In this document: piece by piece, positions 15,832 through 23,008 of the stretch
Layout: every line of letters starts with the position of its first letter
Numbering within the stretch: the first letter of the stretch is position 1
IMG/VR virus record: IMGVR_UViG_3300015245_000196
Span: 1,052 to 46,851 of that record
Reading direction: 5' to 3' (one strand)
Length of the DNA stretch: 45,800 nucleotides
Source of the DNA: a virus
The notes under the pieces: model-generated
What the model was told of the DNA's origin: nothing
The model's database searches: none
Seen by the model: only the letters and a program-made list of their open reading frames with translations
Translations under genes and position numbers: made by a program

Positions 15832-17022
15832 ATGAACACCGCACAGAGCTTTGCCGTGATCGCGAAACCGATCGCGCACCAGTTCCGCCACGTGGCGCCG
15901 ACGTCGCTCGATTGGGCGAGCGAGCGCGAGTTCCTGTACGCGCAGATCTTTCGGCCGGGCAACGAGGCGGTGATCGAAATGATCGACCGCGGCGTCGAGG
16001 AGACGATCGAATCCGTGCGCCGCGCCGCGCGCTCGAGTGCGGCGATGGGGCTCACGATGAACCCGACGGCCGCGCTCGTGTATTTCATCCCGCGCCGCGC
16101 GCGCAAGCGCAACAGCGAGCTTTATCCCGACGACAAGAGCGAGGCGCACTACAAGTCGACCGTGCCGTGGATCATCGGCGCGACGCCGAGCTACCGCGGG
16201 CTCGCGTTCGTCTGCACGCACTACTCAGGCTTCGACGACGTCTTGAGCGAGGTCGTGTTCAAGGCCGACTCGTTCGTGTATCACGGGCCGTTCGAGAAGC
16301 CGCTGCACGTGCCCACGCTCGACAACGCGCTGCGCACCGAGAAGAACGCGATCGGCGCCTACGCCCTGTTCGTCAAGCAAGGCCGGATCCGCACCGAGTA
16401 CGTCGACGCGCCCACGATCGCGATGGTTCGCTCGATGTCCGACAACTCCAACGGGCTCATGTGGACGAAGTTCTGGACCGAGGGATGGCGCAAGGTCGCG
16501 GTGCGCCGCGGATCCAAGCTCGCCATGCAGAGCGCAGGAATCGTGCCAAGCGGGGGCGAGCGGTGGACCGCGGCCGAGGACGCCATGCAGGCCGCCGACG
16601 GCGTCACGCTCGACGAGACGGGCGCCCCGGTCAATGTTCCACGTGGAACACCCGACCCGGCCGAGCCAACGAGCGGGGCTCAGGCGAGCGCCGCCAAGCC
16701 GAGGGGTATGGGCGGGTTACGGGATCGCATGACTCAGGCCACTACACGCAGCCAGGAGGCGCAGACGGAGACCGAGCTCGAGCCGGCCAGCAAGGCGCTG
16801 CTCGCGCTGCCGGCGCCGTCCAAGCACCCCGAGGGCTCGATCGAATGGTGGCTCGATCAGGTGCACGCCGGCGGATCCGACGCCCGGCTCGACGAGATCA
16901 AGGTCGCGGCGCTGGCGGCCGGGGTTGATCGCACCGAAGACGCCGACTCGTTCCGCAGGGTGTTCGCCGAGCGCAAGAAGGAACTGCGCGGGCCGCCCGG
17001 CAGCACACGGCAGCTCGTGTGA
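15832..17022 (+). CDS. recT: RecT-family single-strand annealing protein (396 aa)
   Basis: ATG after ACAACGGAG. Residues about 1-240 carry the RecT pattern: SAAMGLTMNPT, YRGLAFVCTHYSG, ADSFVYHGPFE, then EKNAIGAYALFVKQG and WTKFWTEGWRKVAVRRGSK. These proteins anneal complementary single strands and promote strand exchange with the paired exonuclease. Residues about 255-330 are a disordered linker, and the last 60 residues form a separate small helical region (SIEWWLDQVHAGGSD). The linker DNA contains a perfect parS palindrome (16635-16650) written in codons otherwise rare in this genome. Stop overlaps the next GTG. Confidence 0.92.
   Translation: MNTAQSFAVIAKPIAHQFRHVAPTSLDWASEREFLYAQIFRPGNEAVIEMIDRGVEETIESVRRAARSSAAMGLTMNPTAALVYFIPRRARKRNSELYPDDKSEAHYKSTVPWIIGATPSYRGLAFVCTHYSGFDDVLSEVVFKADSFVYHGPFEKPLHVPTLDNALRTEKNAIGAYALFVKQGRIRTEYVDAPTIAMVRSMSDNSNGLMWTKFWTEGWRKVAVRRGSKLAMQSAGIVPSGGERWTAAEDAMQAADGVTLDETGAPVNVPRGTPDPAEPTSGAQASAAKPRGMGGLRDRMTQATTRSQEAQTETELEPASKALLALPAPSKHPEGSIEWWLDQVHAGGSDARLDEIKVAALAAGVDRTEDADSFRRVFAERKKELRGPPGSTRQLV
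16635..16650 (+). promoter_or_regulatory. parS: Perfect parS-type site (TGTTCCACGTGGAACA)
   Basis: A 16-base perfect palindrome matching the conserved chromosomal parS consensus TGTTNCACGTGNAACA recognised by ParB. It lies in the recT linker, where AAT GTT CCA CGT GGA ACA are all unusual choices in a genome that prefers AAC, GTC, CCG, CGC, GGC and ACG. No parA or parB gene was found in the window. Confidence 0.75.
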
Positions 17023-17246
17023 CGCGCGCGCTCGCGGTCTCCTTCATCGTCGTGGCCGCGCTCGGCACGATTTGGGCGCTGCTCGTGCTCGACGAGATCG
17101 TCGGCTTCACGCGCTGGCTCGATCGGCTCGAGCGCCGCTTCTGGATGCGCTGGTATCTGCGGCGGCACCCGCGCTGCCGGCGCGACGCGGAGTGCTTGCT
17201 CGACGATGGTCACAAGGGCGATTGCGACACGGAGCCGTACACATGA
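17019..17246 (+). CDS. Small membrane protein (75 aa)
   Basis: GTG in a GTGA overlap with recT. Residues about 4-26 are a transmembrane helix (ALAVSFIVVAALGTIWALLV), followed by a basic, Trp/Arg-rich segment and a Cys-containing tail (RHPRCRRDAECLLDDGHKGDC) with three Cys that may bind metal or form disulphides. Coupled to the next gene through ATGA. Function unknown. Confidence 0.65.
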   Translation: MTRALAVSFIVVAALGTIWALLVLDEIVGFTRWLDRLERRFWMRWYLRRHPRCRRDAECLLDDGHKGDCDTEPYT

Positions 17247-17752
17247 GCGGGCCGGGGATTTGCTACTGCGGCGCGTACGGCGGCGGCCTTCACACGAAAT
17301 CGAGTCTTTGCCCTAAACGGGGAGAGCCCATGCAGATGCTCACCGAGTTCCGCTACACCGACACGTTCGCGCCCGCGCACGAACGAGAATGGCGCTTTGC
17401 CGGAGAGATCGACGGCGGCGTGGTCGTGTGCGCGTACGACGACAACGGTGTCGAGTTCGATCGGGTGAAGCTCAAGCGACAGGGCGCGTTCATCGTGCAC
17501 GAGCTCCGGCCGTCGACGTTCGTGCCCGACGGCTTCAACTTCCTGCGGCCGCTGGTGGAGATCCGCGAGCGTGCGGCGCTCGTCGGCTTCGTCGGCGACT
17601 GGCCGCCGGTGCTCGTGCACAGCGAGCACATACGCAAGGCGTTCGATCTCGGTTACATGCCCGGTATCAAGCGGCCGCCGGAGCGTGGTCGAGTGGAATT
17701 CTTCGGGATCCGAGTCGTGTGGGACGAAACGCTGGATCACATGGCGTTATAG
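17243..17752 (+). CDS. Hypothetical protein (169 aa, or 140 aa from an internal start)
   Basis: The ATG at 17243 overlaps the previous stop. A second in-frame ATG at 17330 has a much better ribosome site (GGGGAGAG) and would give 140 residues. The short N-terminal extension has a CYCG and a later Cys, like a zinc knuckle. The main body is a mixed alpha/beta domain (FRYTDTFAPAHEREWRFAGE, then VVVCAYDDNGVEFDRVKL). It is the last gene of the recombination operon, ahead of a strong terminator. No family was recognised. Confidence 0.6.
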   Translation: MSGPGICYCGAYGGGLHTKSSLCPKRGEPMQMLTEFRYTDTFAPAHEREWRFAGEIDGGVVVCAYDDNGVEFDRVKLKRQGAFIVHELRPSTFVPDGFNFLRPLVEIRERAALVGFVGDWPPVLVHSEHIRKAFDLGYMPGIKRPPERGRVEFFGIRVVWDETLDHMAL

Positions 17753-17778
17753 GCCGCGCGATCGATCTCGTTGACGTG

Positions 17779-17801
17779 GGGCGCTTCGGCGCCCTTTTTT
17801 T
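17779..17801 (+). terminator. Rho-independent terminator
   Basis: GGGCGC (17779-17784), UUCG tetraloop, GCGCCC (17789-17794) and seven T (17795-17801). It is a textbook intrinsic terminator closing the recombination operon. Confidence 0.9.
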
Positions 17802-17818
17802 CGTAGGGATCCCCGGTC

Positions 17819-17824
17819 TATAGT
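17819..17824 (+). promoter_or_regulatory. Promoter -10 (TATAGT) with TCCG-type discriminator
   Basis: TCTATAGTCCGCCG (17817-17830) lies just after the terminator and 28 bases before the lipoprotein ATG. The -10/TCCG arrangement matches the promoters at 12258, 12800, 13946, 24307 and 38222. The operator palindrome is absent here, so it may be constitutive. No good -35. Confidence 0.6.
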
Positions 17825-17852
17825 CCGCCGTCACCAACCCGGGAGGATCCCC

Positions 17853-18278
17853 ATGCACCGTCGCCTCTTGCGCAACCCCTGGACCGCGCCCGCCGTTTCG
17901 CTGCTGATGATCGCCGCGCTCACCGCGCTCACCGCGTGCTCCGCTCTCAACCCGCTGCACGTCGCGCAGACTCCCGAACAGAAATACGCCGCGGTCAAGC
18001 TCACCTATGACGCGCTGCTCACGGTCGCGCAGACGTTCGTAGCCGATCAAACGATCCCGCCCGACGCACGCCGCGCGGTGCAATCCGCGGTGGGCAAAAG
18101 TGGGGAGCTCTACAAATCGCTCAACACCGCGTTCGTCGAGTACGTCGCCGCCAAGTCGCAGCTCGCCGCCGGCGCGACGACGTCGGACAAGCTCAACGTA
18201 GCGACTACGAACCTCGCGACCTGGGTCGCGCAGCTCGAGGCCGCGGTCGGGCCGCTCGCTGTTCTGCTTCACCGCTAA
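17853..18278 (+). CDS. Lipoprotein (141 aa)
   Basis: ATG after GGGAGGA. A type II signal peptide is clear: basic RRLLR, hydrophobic AVSLLMIAALTAL, and the lipobox LTAC with the modified Cys at residue 29. The mature part is helical (YAAVKLTYDALLTVAQTFVA and later DKLNVATTNLATWVAQLEAA). It is probably anchored in the outer or inner membrane of the infected cell. Length is too large for a classical Rz1 spanin. Being the first gene after a promoter with its own terminator upstream, it may be expressed independently, as are many phage surface-exclusion lipoproteins; this role is inferred. Confidence 0.75.
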   Translation: MHRRLLRNPWTAPAVSLLMIAALTALTACSALNPLHVAQTPEQKYAAVKLTYDALLTVAQTFVADQTIPPDARRAVQSAVGKSGELYKSLNTAFVEYVAAKSQLAAGATTSDKLNVATTNLATWVAQLEAAVGPLAVLLHR

Positions 18279-18290
18279 TCGGAGATCATC

Positions 18291-18566
18291 ATGCAAGTCG
18301 TCGCCATTCTGAATTTCTTGAACGTGTTCACCAAACTGCTCGCCGAGCGCAGCACCTCGCACGACGGCACGATCAAGCTCTTGCAGTTCGGCACCAAGGC
18401 GATCGAGCTCGGCGCGGAGGGTGTCGCGCTGCTCGAGCAAGCCACGGCGAAGGTGCAAACGATGGTCGACGAGAACCGCGGGCTCACCGAGGAGGAGGAC
18501 GCGGCGCTTGATGCTTCGATACAGGCGAAGCTCGACGCGATCGCCGCGACCAAGATCGATGCGTAG
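18291..18566 (+). CDS. Helical protein (91 aa)
   Basis: ATG with GGAG upstream, 12 bases after the lipoprotein gene. The N-terminus is mildly hydrophobic (VVAILNFLNVFTKLLAE), the rest is amphipathic helix (LGAEGVALLEQATAKVQTMV) ending in acidic EEEDAALDASIQAKLDA. No recognised family. It overlaps the next start by 8 bases. It may work with the two lipoproteins that flank it. Confidence 0.65.
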   Translation: MQVVAILNFLNVFTKLLAERSTSHDGTIKLLQFGTKAIELGAEGVALLEQATAKVQTMVDENRGLTEEEDAALDASIQAKLDAIAATKIDA

Positions 18567-19494
18567 CCGTCGGCCGTACTTCCCCGCGCCGATCGACTAC
18601 GTGCTCGGCGCGCTCGTCTTCGCGGGCATCGTTGGGCTCGCGGTGATCTCGTGCACCGAGGCGCGCGCGGCGACCAACTCCGTGCAGATTTGCCGCGACC
18701 CGACGATGGTCGGCCACGTTGCGCAGGACTGCATCGCGTCGCTCAAGTGGGACATCCCGGGAATCAACGACCTCGTGCTCACGCGGCCGCCGACGTCGAC
18801 GGAGCAGTGGGGCAACACGACGACGTGGCAACTCTTGCACGTGGTCGCGCCGCCGGCGCAGATTCGCACGTGCCCGCTCGATCTCGCGCTGCCGGCGATC
18901 CACGGCAACGGGATCCCCGATCCCTGCGGCAGCTCGCAAGTGTGGGTTACGGCGCCGAGCGGTCAGAGCGTGCGGATCACGTGCACCCCGCCGACCACGA
19001 ACACCGACGCCACGCCGATCGGCCCGACGCAACTCCCTCTCAGCTTCTACTTTTGGGAGGGGCTCATGCCGGGGCCGGTGTATCGCCAGGTGAGCCCGCT
19101 GATCTCCGGCTGCGATTACACGTTCCCCAACCTCGAGGCCGGGAATCACTACTTTGTCGCGATCACCCAAGACGCGCTCGGCGCGCGCAGCGGCAGCAGC
19201 AACGAGGCGACCAAGACCGTGCTCGCGCCCGGGCAAGCGGCACCGAACCCGCCGACGGCACTCATGGGCACCGTGCCCGCGTCGACGCCGCTCGCGTACA
19301 CGCTCGCCACGACCAACGAGTCGCTGTTCCCGTTCGCGATCGGCACGGCCAAGCCCGGAGCTCACTGCGACATGACGCAATCGTTCACGGCGCCCACGGC
19401 CGCGAGCGGCGCGACTCAGTACCGCGTCAACGTCGCCGACGTCGACTTGAAGCCCGGCGTCAACCCCATCGTGGCGTTCACCACGTGCAATTGA
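18559..19494 (+). CDS. Secreted or lipid-anchored protein with FN3-like domain (311 aa)
   Basis: ATG at 18559 overlaps the previous gene. The N-terminus is a signal sequence: RSRRPYF, hydrophobic VLGALVFAGIVGLAVIS, and a possible lipobox VISC (Cys32); if not lipidated, cleavage after ARAA is possible. The mature part contains several Cys and a beta-rich domain with fibronectin type III features at about residues 130-225 (DYTFPNLEAGNHYFVAITQD, then SNEATKTV), followed by a second beta domain. It is likely exported to the cell envelope. Surface adhesion or receptor blocking are possible; nothing in the sequence decides. Confidence 0.68.
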   Translation: MRSRRPYFPAPIDYVLGALVFAGIVGLAVISCTEARAATNSVQICRDPTMVGHVAQDCIASLKWDIPGINDLVLTRPPTSTEQWGNTTTWQLLHVVAPPAQIRTCPLDLALPAIHGNGIPDPCGSSQVWVTAPSGQSVRITCTPPTTNTDATPIGPTQLPLSFYFWEGLMPGPVYRQVSPLISGCDYTFPNLEAGNHYFVAITQDALGARSGSSNEATKTVLAPGQAAPNPPTALMGTVPASTPLAYTLATTNESLFPFAIGTAKPGAHCDMTQSFTAPTAASGATQYRVNVADVDLKPGVNPIVAFTTCN

Positions 19495-19585
19495 TCGAGC
19501 GAGTGCGCCGAGCTCTCTGCCGGCTGCTACGCTGCCACCCGCCCCCGTTAAAACCCGGCACGATCCGGGCAGAGGAGTCCCCGCA

Positions 19586-19903
19586 ATGAACGTCTTGATT
19601 ACCGCCGGCCACCCGACGCAGCGCATCGACAACACGCCCGGCACTGCGGTCACGTGGCGGCTCTTGATGAAGCTGCACGCGGATCCACCGAGCGCCTTCA
19701 CACCCGTCGGCGCCGATCGCGCGGTCACGGGCGCGAGCGACACCGGCAACGTCAACAGCCTGCCCGACGGCGATTACGACTTCGGGGTGATCTGGCTCGA
19801 TAGCGACGAGCGTGAAAGCGCGATGGCTGTGACCGAGCTCAACACGACGGTCCCTACGCTGGCGCCCTTGAAGCCGGGCACGGTCGTCGCGGCTCTCGCG
19901 TGA
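19586..19903 (+). CDS. Small beta-type protein (105 aa)
   Basis: ATG after AGAGGAG; the leader carries a CCCGG/CCGGG hairpin (19554-19569). The product shows an Ig- or FN3-like beta pattern (WRLLMKLHADPPSAFTPVG, then SLPDGDYDFGVIWLDSDERE). It could pair with or decorate the preceding secreted protein or be a minor virion protein. Coupled to the next gene by GTGA. Confidence 0.62.
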   Translation: MNVLITAGHPTQRIDNTPGTAVTWRLLMKLHADPPSAFTPVGADRAVTGASDTGNVNSLPDGDYDFGVIWLDSDERESAMAVTELNTTVPTLAPLKPGTVVAALA

Positions 19904-20169
19904 ACCGAGCCGATCAGTTCATCGCGCGCACGCAAGCGGCGCTGACGTTCGTGCTCGTGTTCGCGTTCATCGGCCTGCTCGTGTACGGCGACGGCGTGCG
20001 AGCGGACAAGATCAAAGACGCCGTGTCGCTCGCGGTCGCGTTCTGGCTGATGCGCTCGAGGCCCGGAGCTCCGGCCGCAGTCGTCGACGTCGAGCCCAAC
20101 ACCGACGTCACCACGACGACGACGGCGAGCTCGAGGACCGCGTCGCCGGCGACACCGAATCAACCGTAG
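19900..20169 (+). CDS. Small transmembrane protein, possible holin (89 aa)
   Basis: GTG in a GTGA overlap. One clear transmembrane helix at about residues 12-30 (QAALTFVLVFAFIGLLVYG) and a second weaker one at about 41-51 (VSLAVAFWLMR), followed by a hydrophilic Thr/Ser/Pro tail. Size and topology suit a small phage holin, and the minus-strand lysis-type gene lies 0.4 kb away. The long polar tail is less typical. Holin function is an inference. Confidence 0.6.
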   Translation: MNRADQFIARTQAALTFVLVFAFIGLLVYGDGVRADKIKDAVSLAVAFWLMRSRPGAPAAVVDVEPNTDVTTTTTASSRTASPATPNQP

Positions 20170-20181
20170 CGGGCGAGCCGC

Positions 20182-20207
20182 CCCGGCCGGAGTGATCTCC
20201 GGCCGGG
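20182..20207. terminator. Perfect hairpin between convergent genes
   Basis: CCCGGCCGGAG (20182-20192), loop TGAT, CTCCGGCCGGG (20197-20207): an 11-bp perfect stem with no T tract. It sits between plus genes ending at 20169 and a minus gene ending at 20219 and may stop transcription from both sides. Confidence 0.6.
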
Positions 20208-20218
20208 TGCGCTCCGAG

Positions 20219-20419
20219 CTACCGCGTAATCAGCTCGCGCAAGAGGCGCGCGCTCTCCTCGATCCGAGGCAGGGTGTTTATCAAGTCACGCTGCGCGCGG
20301 AAGTAACGACCCTTCGGATTCCACCGCTTCGAGAGCTCGACGGCGATCGCGGCGTCGGCCTCGATTCGATAGAGTCGACGTCGGATGTTGCTCGGTGTAG
20401 GCTTGGTCGCGGATCTCAT
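20219..20419 (-). CDS. Small basic helical protein (66 aa), minus strand
   Basis: Minus strand, ATG at 20419 with AGGAG upstream in its own direction; a GTG- or ATG-started extension to 20449 is possible but lacks a ribosome site. The product is basic and helical (SNIRRRLYRIEADAAIAVEL, then DLINTLPRIEESARLLREL). It could be a small DNA-binding or regulatory protein. It lies downstream of the DUF5675 gene on the same strand. Confidence 0.55.
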   Translation of the reverse strand: MRSATKPTPSNIRRRLYRIEADAAIAVELSKRWNPKGRYFRAQRDLINTLPRIEESARLLRELITR

Positions 20420-20449
20420 CGATCTGACTCCTGTGTTGTGATAGACCAC

Positions 20450-20493
20450 CCCGCCAGGCGCGCAAACGCTTGGCGGGACTCAGGATAATTATC
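20450..20493 (-). promoter_or_regulatory. Leader hairpin and GATAATTATC palindrome upstream of the minus gene
   Basis: CCCGCCAGGCG (20450-20460), loop CGCAAA, CGCTTGGCGGG (20467-20477) forms an 11-bp stem with one G-U pair in the leader of the minus gene. Just upstream (minus direction) GATAATTATC (20484-20493) is a 10-bp palindrome, and reads TGAGATAAT on the minus strand, an extended -10-like sequence. The 173-base gap 20420-20592 is otherwise without a convincing gene. Confidence 0.45.
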
Positions 20494-20592
20494 TCACGGA
20501 CGGAAGTATGCGGGTCGCAGAGGCGCCAATCGCGCCGATTTTGCGATTTGATCAATCGCTTACGTTCGGTTTGCGCACGCCGCGCCTCACTC

Positions 20593-21144
20593 TCAGACCA
20601 TTGTTGGAGCAACAACGCGAGGCGTGCCCGATTTCGGCGGTTGAGCGAACGCGATCTCGCGCGTGCCAGCGCTCGGCCGGATCCACAGCGTCGCCGGCCG
20701 ATCGGTCACGATGCAGCCGAGCACGAGCTCGAGCGCGTCCTTGGACATCAAGAGCGACGGCGTGTTGTCGTAGATCACCGTGTTAGTGCCCGGCGCGATG
20801 CAGCCCTCGAGCTCGTCGGCTTGGGTCGCGGGATGGATCAGGATCGCGAAGCGTCCCCACTTCTGCCCGGCCGGCAGCGCGTCGCGATAGACGCCGAGCG
20901 CTTCGTTGACGATCTGCAACGTGTGCGGGTGTCGCTCGCTCTCGTGCGGGTAGAGCTTGTACAAGCCGTCAGGGACGCACGAGATTCGCGGCATACCCCC
21001 GAGCCCGGCCGGGTTGGGGATCCACGGCCGCTCGAGCGAATGGAGCGCGTAGGGCACGCCCGGCAGCAGGATCCGGCCGAGGGTCGCTTGCGACATGTAG
21101 CAGTTGCGGACGATCGTAAGCTGCTCGGCGCCAGGTGATGACAT
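20593..21144 (-). CDS. DUF5675 family protein, putative lysis-related enzyme (183 aa)
   Basis: Minus strand, ATG at 21144 with CGGAGAG upstream in its own direction. The protein fits the DUF5675 pattern: an N-terminal TLGRILLPGVPYALHSLERPW, then ISCVPDGLYKLYPHES, a central FAILIHPATQADELEGCIAPG, and a C-terminal helix. The family has a fold related to L,D-transpeptidase-like enzymes, and is found in phage lysis and host-interaction regions; the conserved His and Cys (IHP...GCI) are present. Whether it cuts peptidoglycan has not been shown from the sequence. It is divergent from the plus genes at 21209. Confidence 0.75.
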   Translation of the reverse strand: MSSPGAEQLTIVRNCYMSQATLGRILLPGVPYALHSLERPWIPNPAGLGGMPRISCVPDGLYKLYPHESERHPHTLQIVNEALGVYRDALPAGQKWGRFAILIHPATQADELEGCIAPGTNTVIYDNTPSLLMSKDALELVLGCIVTDRPATLWIRPSAGTREIAFAQPPKSGTPRVVAPTMV

Positions 21145-21208
21145 AGGGCTCTCCGTGGTTTATTGTTCGCGGGTCCACAAATTACCATACGAATAGGACC
21201 GCACAGAA

Positions 21209-21421
21209 ATGGCACGAAAAGCAACGTCCGCGTCCCTCTTTGGGATGCCTCAAGCGCTGGCCGACGCGATTCTCGCCGAGCTCCCGGTCGAGCAGCGCGC
21301 CGCACTCATGGAGAAGAATCCGCGCGCGCTCATGGAGCTCGCGATCGAGACCGCCGACCGCGTGCGCGAGCTCGTGGCGTTCGGCAGCGCCGAGGATCCG
21401 CCCGGCCGAGCGGCGACCTGA
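21209..21421 (+). CDS. Small helical protein (70 aa)
   Basis: ATG with no strong ribosome site, downstream of a relatively AT-rich divergent gap (21145-21208) that could hold promoters for both directions. The product is helical (MPQALADAILAELPVEQRAA, then LMELAIETADRVRELVAFG). Its stop shares a base with the next ATG (TGATG). No family was recognised. Confidence 0.62.
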   Translation: MARKATSASLFGMPQALADAILAELPVEQRAALMEKNPRALMELAIETADRVRELVAFGSAEDPPGRAAT

Positions 21422-21942
21422 TGGCTAAGGACAAAGAGCCCGCCGAGCGCGGCATCAAGTTCAAGGTGCGCCCGTCGATCGTCTCCAATGTCGTGATCTC
21501 GCCCGAGAAGCACGGCAAGGAGTTCGTCGAAAAGCATGACGTGATCTTTGAGCAGCTCCTCGAGAAAGCCGAAGTCGGGCAATTCTTCGAGCCGATCGAC
21601 GGCGTCGACGCGATCGAATTTTTCTGGACCGACGAGGGCCTACTCCGCTACGCCGAGCTCGGACACTTGCCGATCGACTTGAAAGCGCTCGGCATCGTGA
21701 AGCTCGGCTACGTGAAGGGCTCCGCGATCGAGTTCACGGGCACGCTCAAGAAGCTCTCGATCGAGATCAAGGACGATTACCGCGCGACGCTCTACGGTCA
21801 GGTGCGCGTCGATCCGGGCAACCATCACAAGATGCTCGCGCAGCTCAAGGTCGAGCACGCCTGCAAGCTCGGATTCGACGGCGCCGTCGACGAGAAGCAC
21901 GAGCCCGGCGACGACGACTCGCAGGCAGAGCTCCCGGTATAG
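21421..21942 (+). CDS. Hypothetical acidic protein (173 aa)
   Basis: ATG in a TGATG overlap. Mixed alpha/beta protein: KFKVRPSIVSNVVISPEKHG, helix FVEKHDVIFEQLLEKAEVG, a FFWTDEGLLRYAELG region, then beta strands (GSAIEFTGTLKKLSIEIKDD, ATLYGQVRVD) and an acidic tail (GDDDSQAELPV). It is cytoplasmic in appearance. It lies upstream of the N4 gp49-type gene and may be a phage-specific early protein. Function unknown. Confidence 0.68.
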   Translation: MAKDKEPAERGIKFKVRPSIVSNVVISPEKHGKEFVEKHDVIFEQLLEKAEVGQFFEPIDGVDAIEFFWTDEGLLRYAELGHLPIDLKALGIVKLGYVKGSAIEFTGTLKKLSIEIKDDYRATLYGQVRVDPGNHHKMLAQLKVEHACKLGFDGAVDEKHEPGDDDSQAELPV

Positions 21943-21972
21943 ATCCACTAACAACGAACAGGAGACCGACAC

Positions 21973-22314
21973 ATGAGCGAAGGTGACATCGAGCGCGAAA
22001 TTCAGGCGAAGGGACTCACGGCCGCACGGCTCACGCCGCAGCAGATCGACGCGACGATCGCCGCGGAGCAGTACCACGTATTCGAGGGCACGACGCTCAC
22101 CGTGTGCGTGCTCACGCTGCGCAACGGCTTCACCGTCACGGGCGAGAGCGCCGCGGTGTCGCCGGCCAACTTCGACGAGGAGCTCGGCCGCAAGATCGCG
22201 CGCGGCCACGCTCGCGACAAGATCTGGCAGCTCGAGGGTTACTTGCTGCGCGAGCTGATCTTCCGCAGCGGCCCGAACGCCCTCACGAACGAGACGCCCA
22301 ACCCCCGGCCGTGA
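21973..22314 (+). CDS. N4 gp49 / Sf6 gp66 family phage protein (113 aa)
   Basis: ATG after ACAACGAACAGGAG. The family pattern is clear: YHVFEGTTLTVCVLTLRNGF, TVTGESAAVSPANFDEELG, and IWQLEGYLLRELIF. This family is widespread in phages of Pseudomonadota and occurs in early or accessory regions; its biochemical role is not established. Length is typical. The stop overlaps the next GTG. Confidence 0.88.
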   Translation: MSEGDIEREIQAKGLTAARLTPQQIDATIAAEQYHVFEGTTLTVCVLTLRNGFTVTGESAAVSPANFDEELGRKIARGHARDKIWQLEGYLLRELIFRSGPNALTNETPNPRP

Positions 22315-22505
22315 GCCACGACGTTCAGCGCTGCGACTGCGGCGCGCTATTCGTGTACCTCAAGACCAAGGCCGGGCGGCACATGCCGGTGAATTGGGAC
22401 GGCACCGTGATCCCGCTCGATACCCACTACGTGCACGGCCGGCATACGTCGCACTTCGCGACCTGTCCGAACGCTCTCAAGCACCGCAAACCAAGGCGCC
22501 CATGA
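22311..22505 (+). CDS. Small zinc-binding-type phage protein (64 aa)
   Basis: GTG in a GTGA overlap. Pattern CDCG at residues 8-11, then AGRHMPVNWDGTVIPL and HFATCPNALKHRK, with Cys and His positions suggesting one zinc site. Small phage proteins with C-x-C-G, WMPV or HMPV, and SHFATCP are common next to recombination genes; the function is unknown. It overlaps the next ATG. Confidence 0.68.
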   Translation: MSHDVQRCDCGALFVYLKTKAGRHMPVNWDGTVIPLDTHYVHGRHTSHFATCPNALKHRKPRRP

Positions 22506-23008
22506 CCGACGAAAACAAGACGCTCAAAGAAGCTCGAGACGAGACGCGCGCGGCAATCCTCGCCGGCGCCAAGGTCACGTGTCCGTGTTGCAAGCAGCTC
22601 GTCAAGATCTACCCTCGGCCGATCAGCGCGCAGATGGCTCGATGGTTGATCGCGCTCGTTCGTATGCACGCGAAGGATCCGCATTGGATCCACGTGCACG
22701 AGATCGGCGTCGCGCTCGGGCTCGGTCCCAAGGCGCACGCCGCGGACTTCGCGAAGCTGCGCTACTGGCATTTGATCGAGTCGCGCGAGAAGGACAGCGA
22801 CGACACGACGCGGCGATCGTCGGGGTACTGGCGCCCGACCGACCACGGGATCGGCTTCGTTCGCGACTCGGTGCGCGTGCCGAGCCACGCCAAGATCTAC
22901 GACGCGCATTTTCTCGGCTGGAAGGATCCGAACAAGCTCGTCACGATCCGCGACTCGCTGCGCAAAGAGTTCAACTACGACGAGCTCATGCGGACGCCGC
23001 TGAAATGA
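22502..23008 (+). CDS. Phage protein with CPCC zinc motif and winged-helix-like region (168 aa)
   Basis: ATG overlaps the previous stop. Residues about 27-33 have CPCCKQLV, and a middle helical region (ISAQMARWLIALVRMHAKDP, VHEIGVALGLGPKAHAADFAKL, then WHLIESREKD) reads like a winged helix-turn-helix. The C-terminus (HFLGWKDPNKLVTIRDSLRK) is typical of a family of phage proteins with unknown role. DNA or RNA binding is likely but inferred. Followed by a RuvC-like nuclease gene with a four-base overlap. Confidence 0.68.
   Translation: MTDENKTLKEARDETRAAILAGAKVTCPCCKQLVKIYPRPISAQMARWLIALVRMHAKDPHWIHVHEIGVALGLGPKAHAADFAKLRYWHLIESREKDSDDTTRRSSGYWRPTDHGIGFVRDSVRVPSHAKIYDAHFLGWKDPNKLVTIRDSLRKEFNYDELMRTPLK

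Noticed and set aside
15885-15905. Other CACGTG-containing palindromes (also near 9893, 4817, 29322, 32917) as further parS sites
   Set aside because: They share only the CACGTG core and lack the TGTT and AACA arms.
20286-20615. 109-codon minus-strand frame between DUF5675 and the small basic gene
   Set aside because: TTG start, overlaps both neighbours, no fold pattern, and it runs through the leader hairpin and palindrome.
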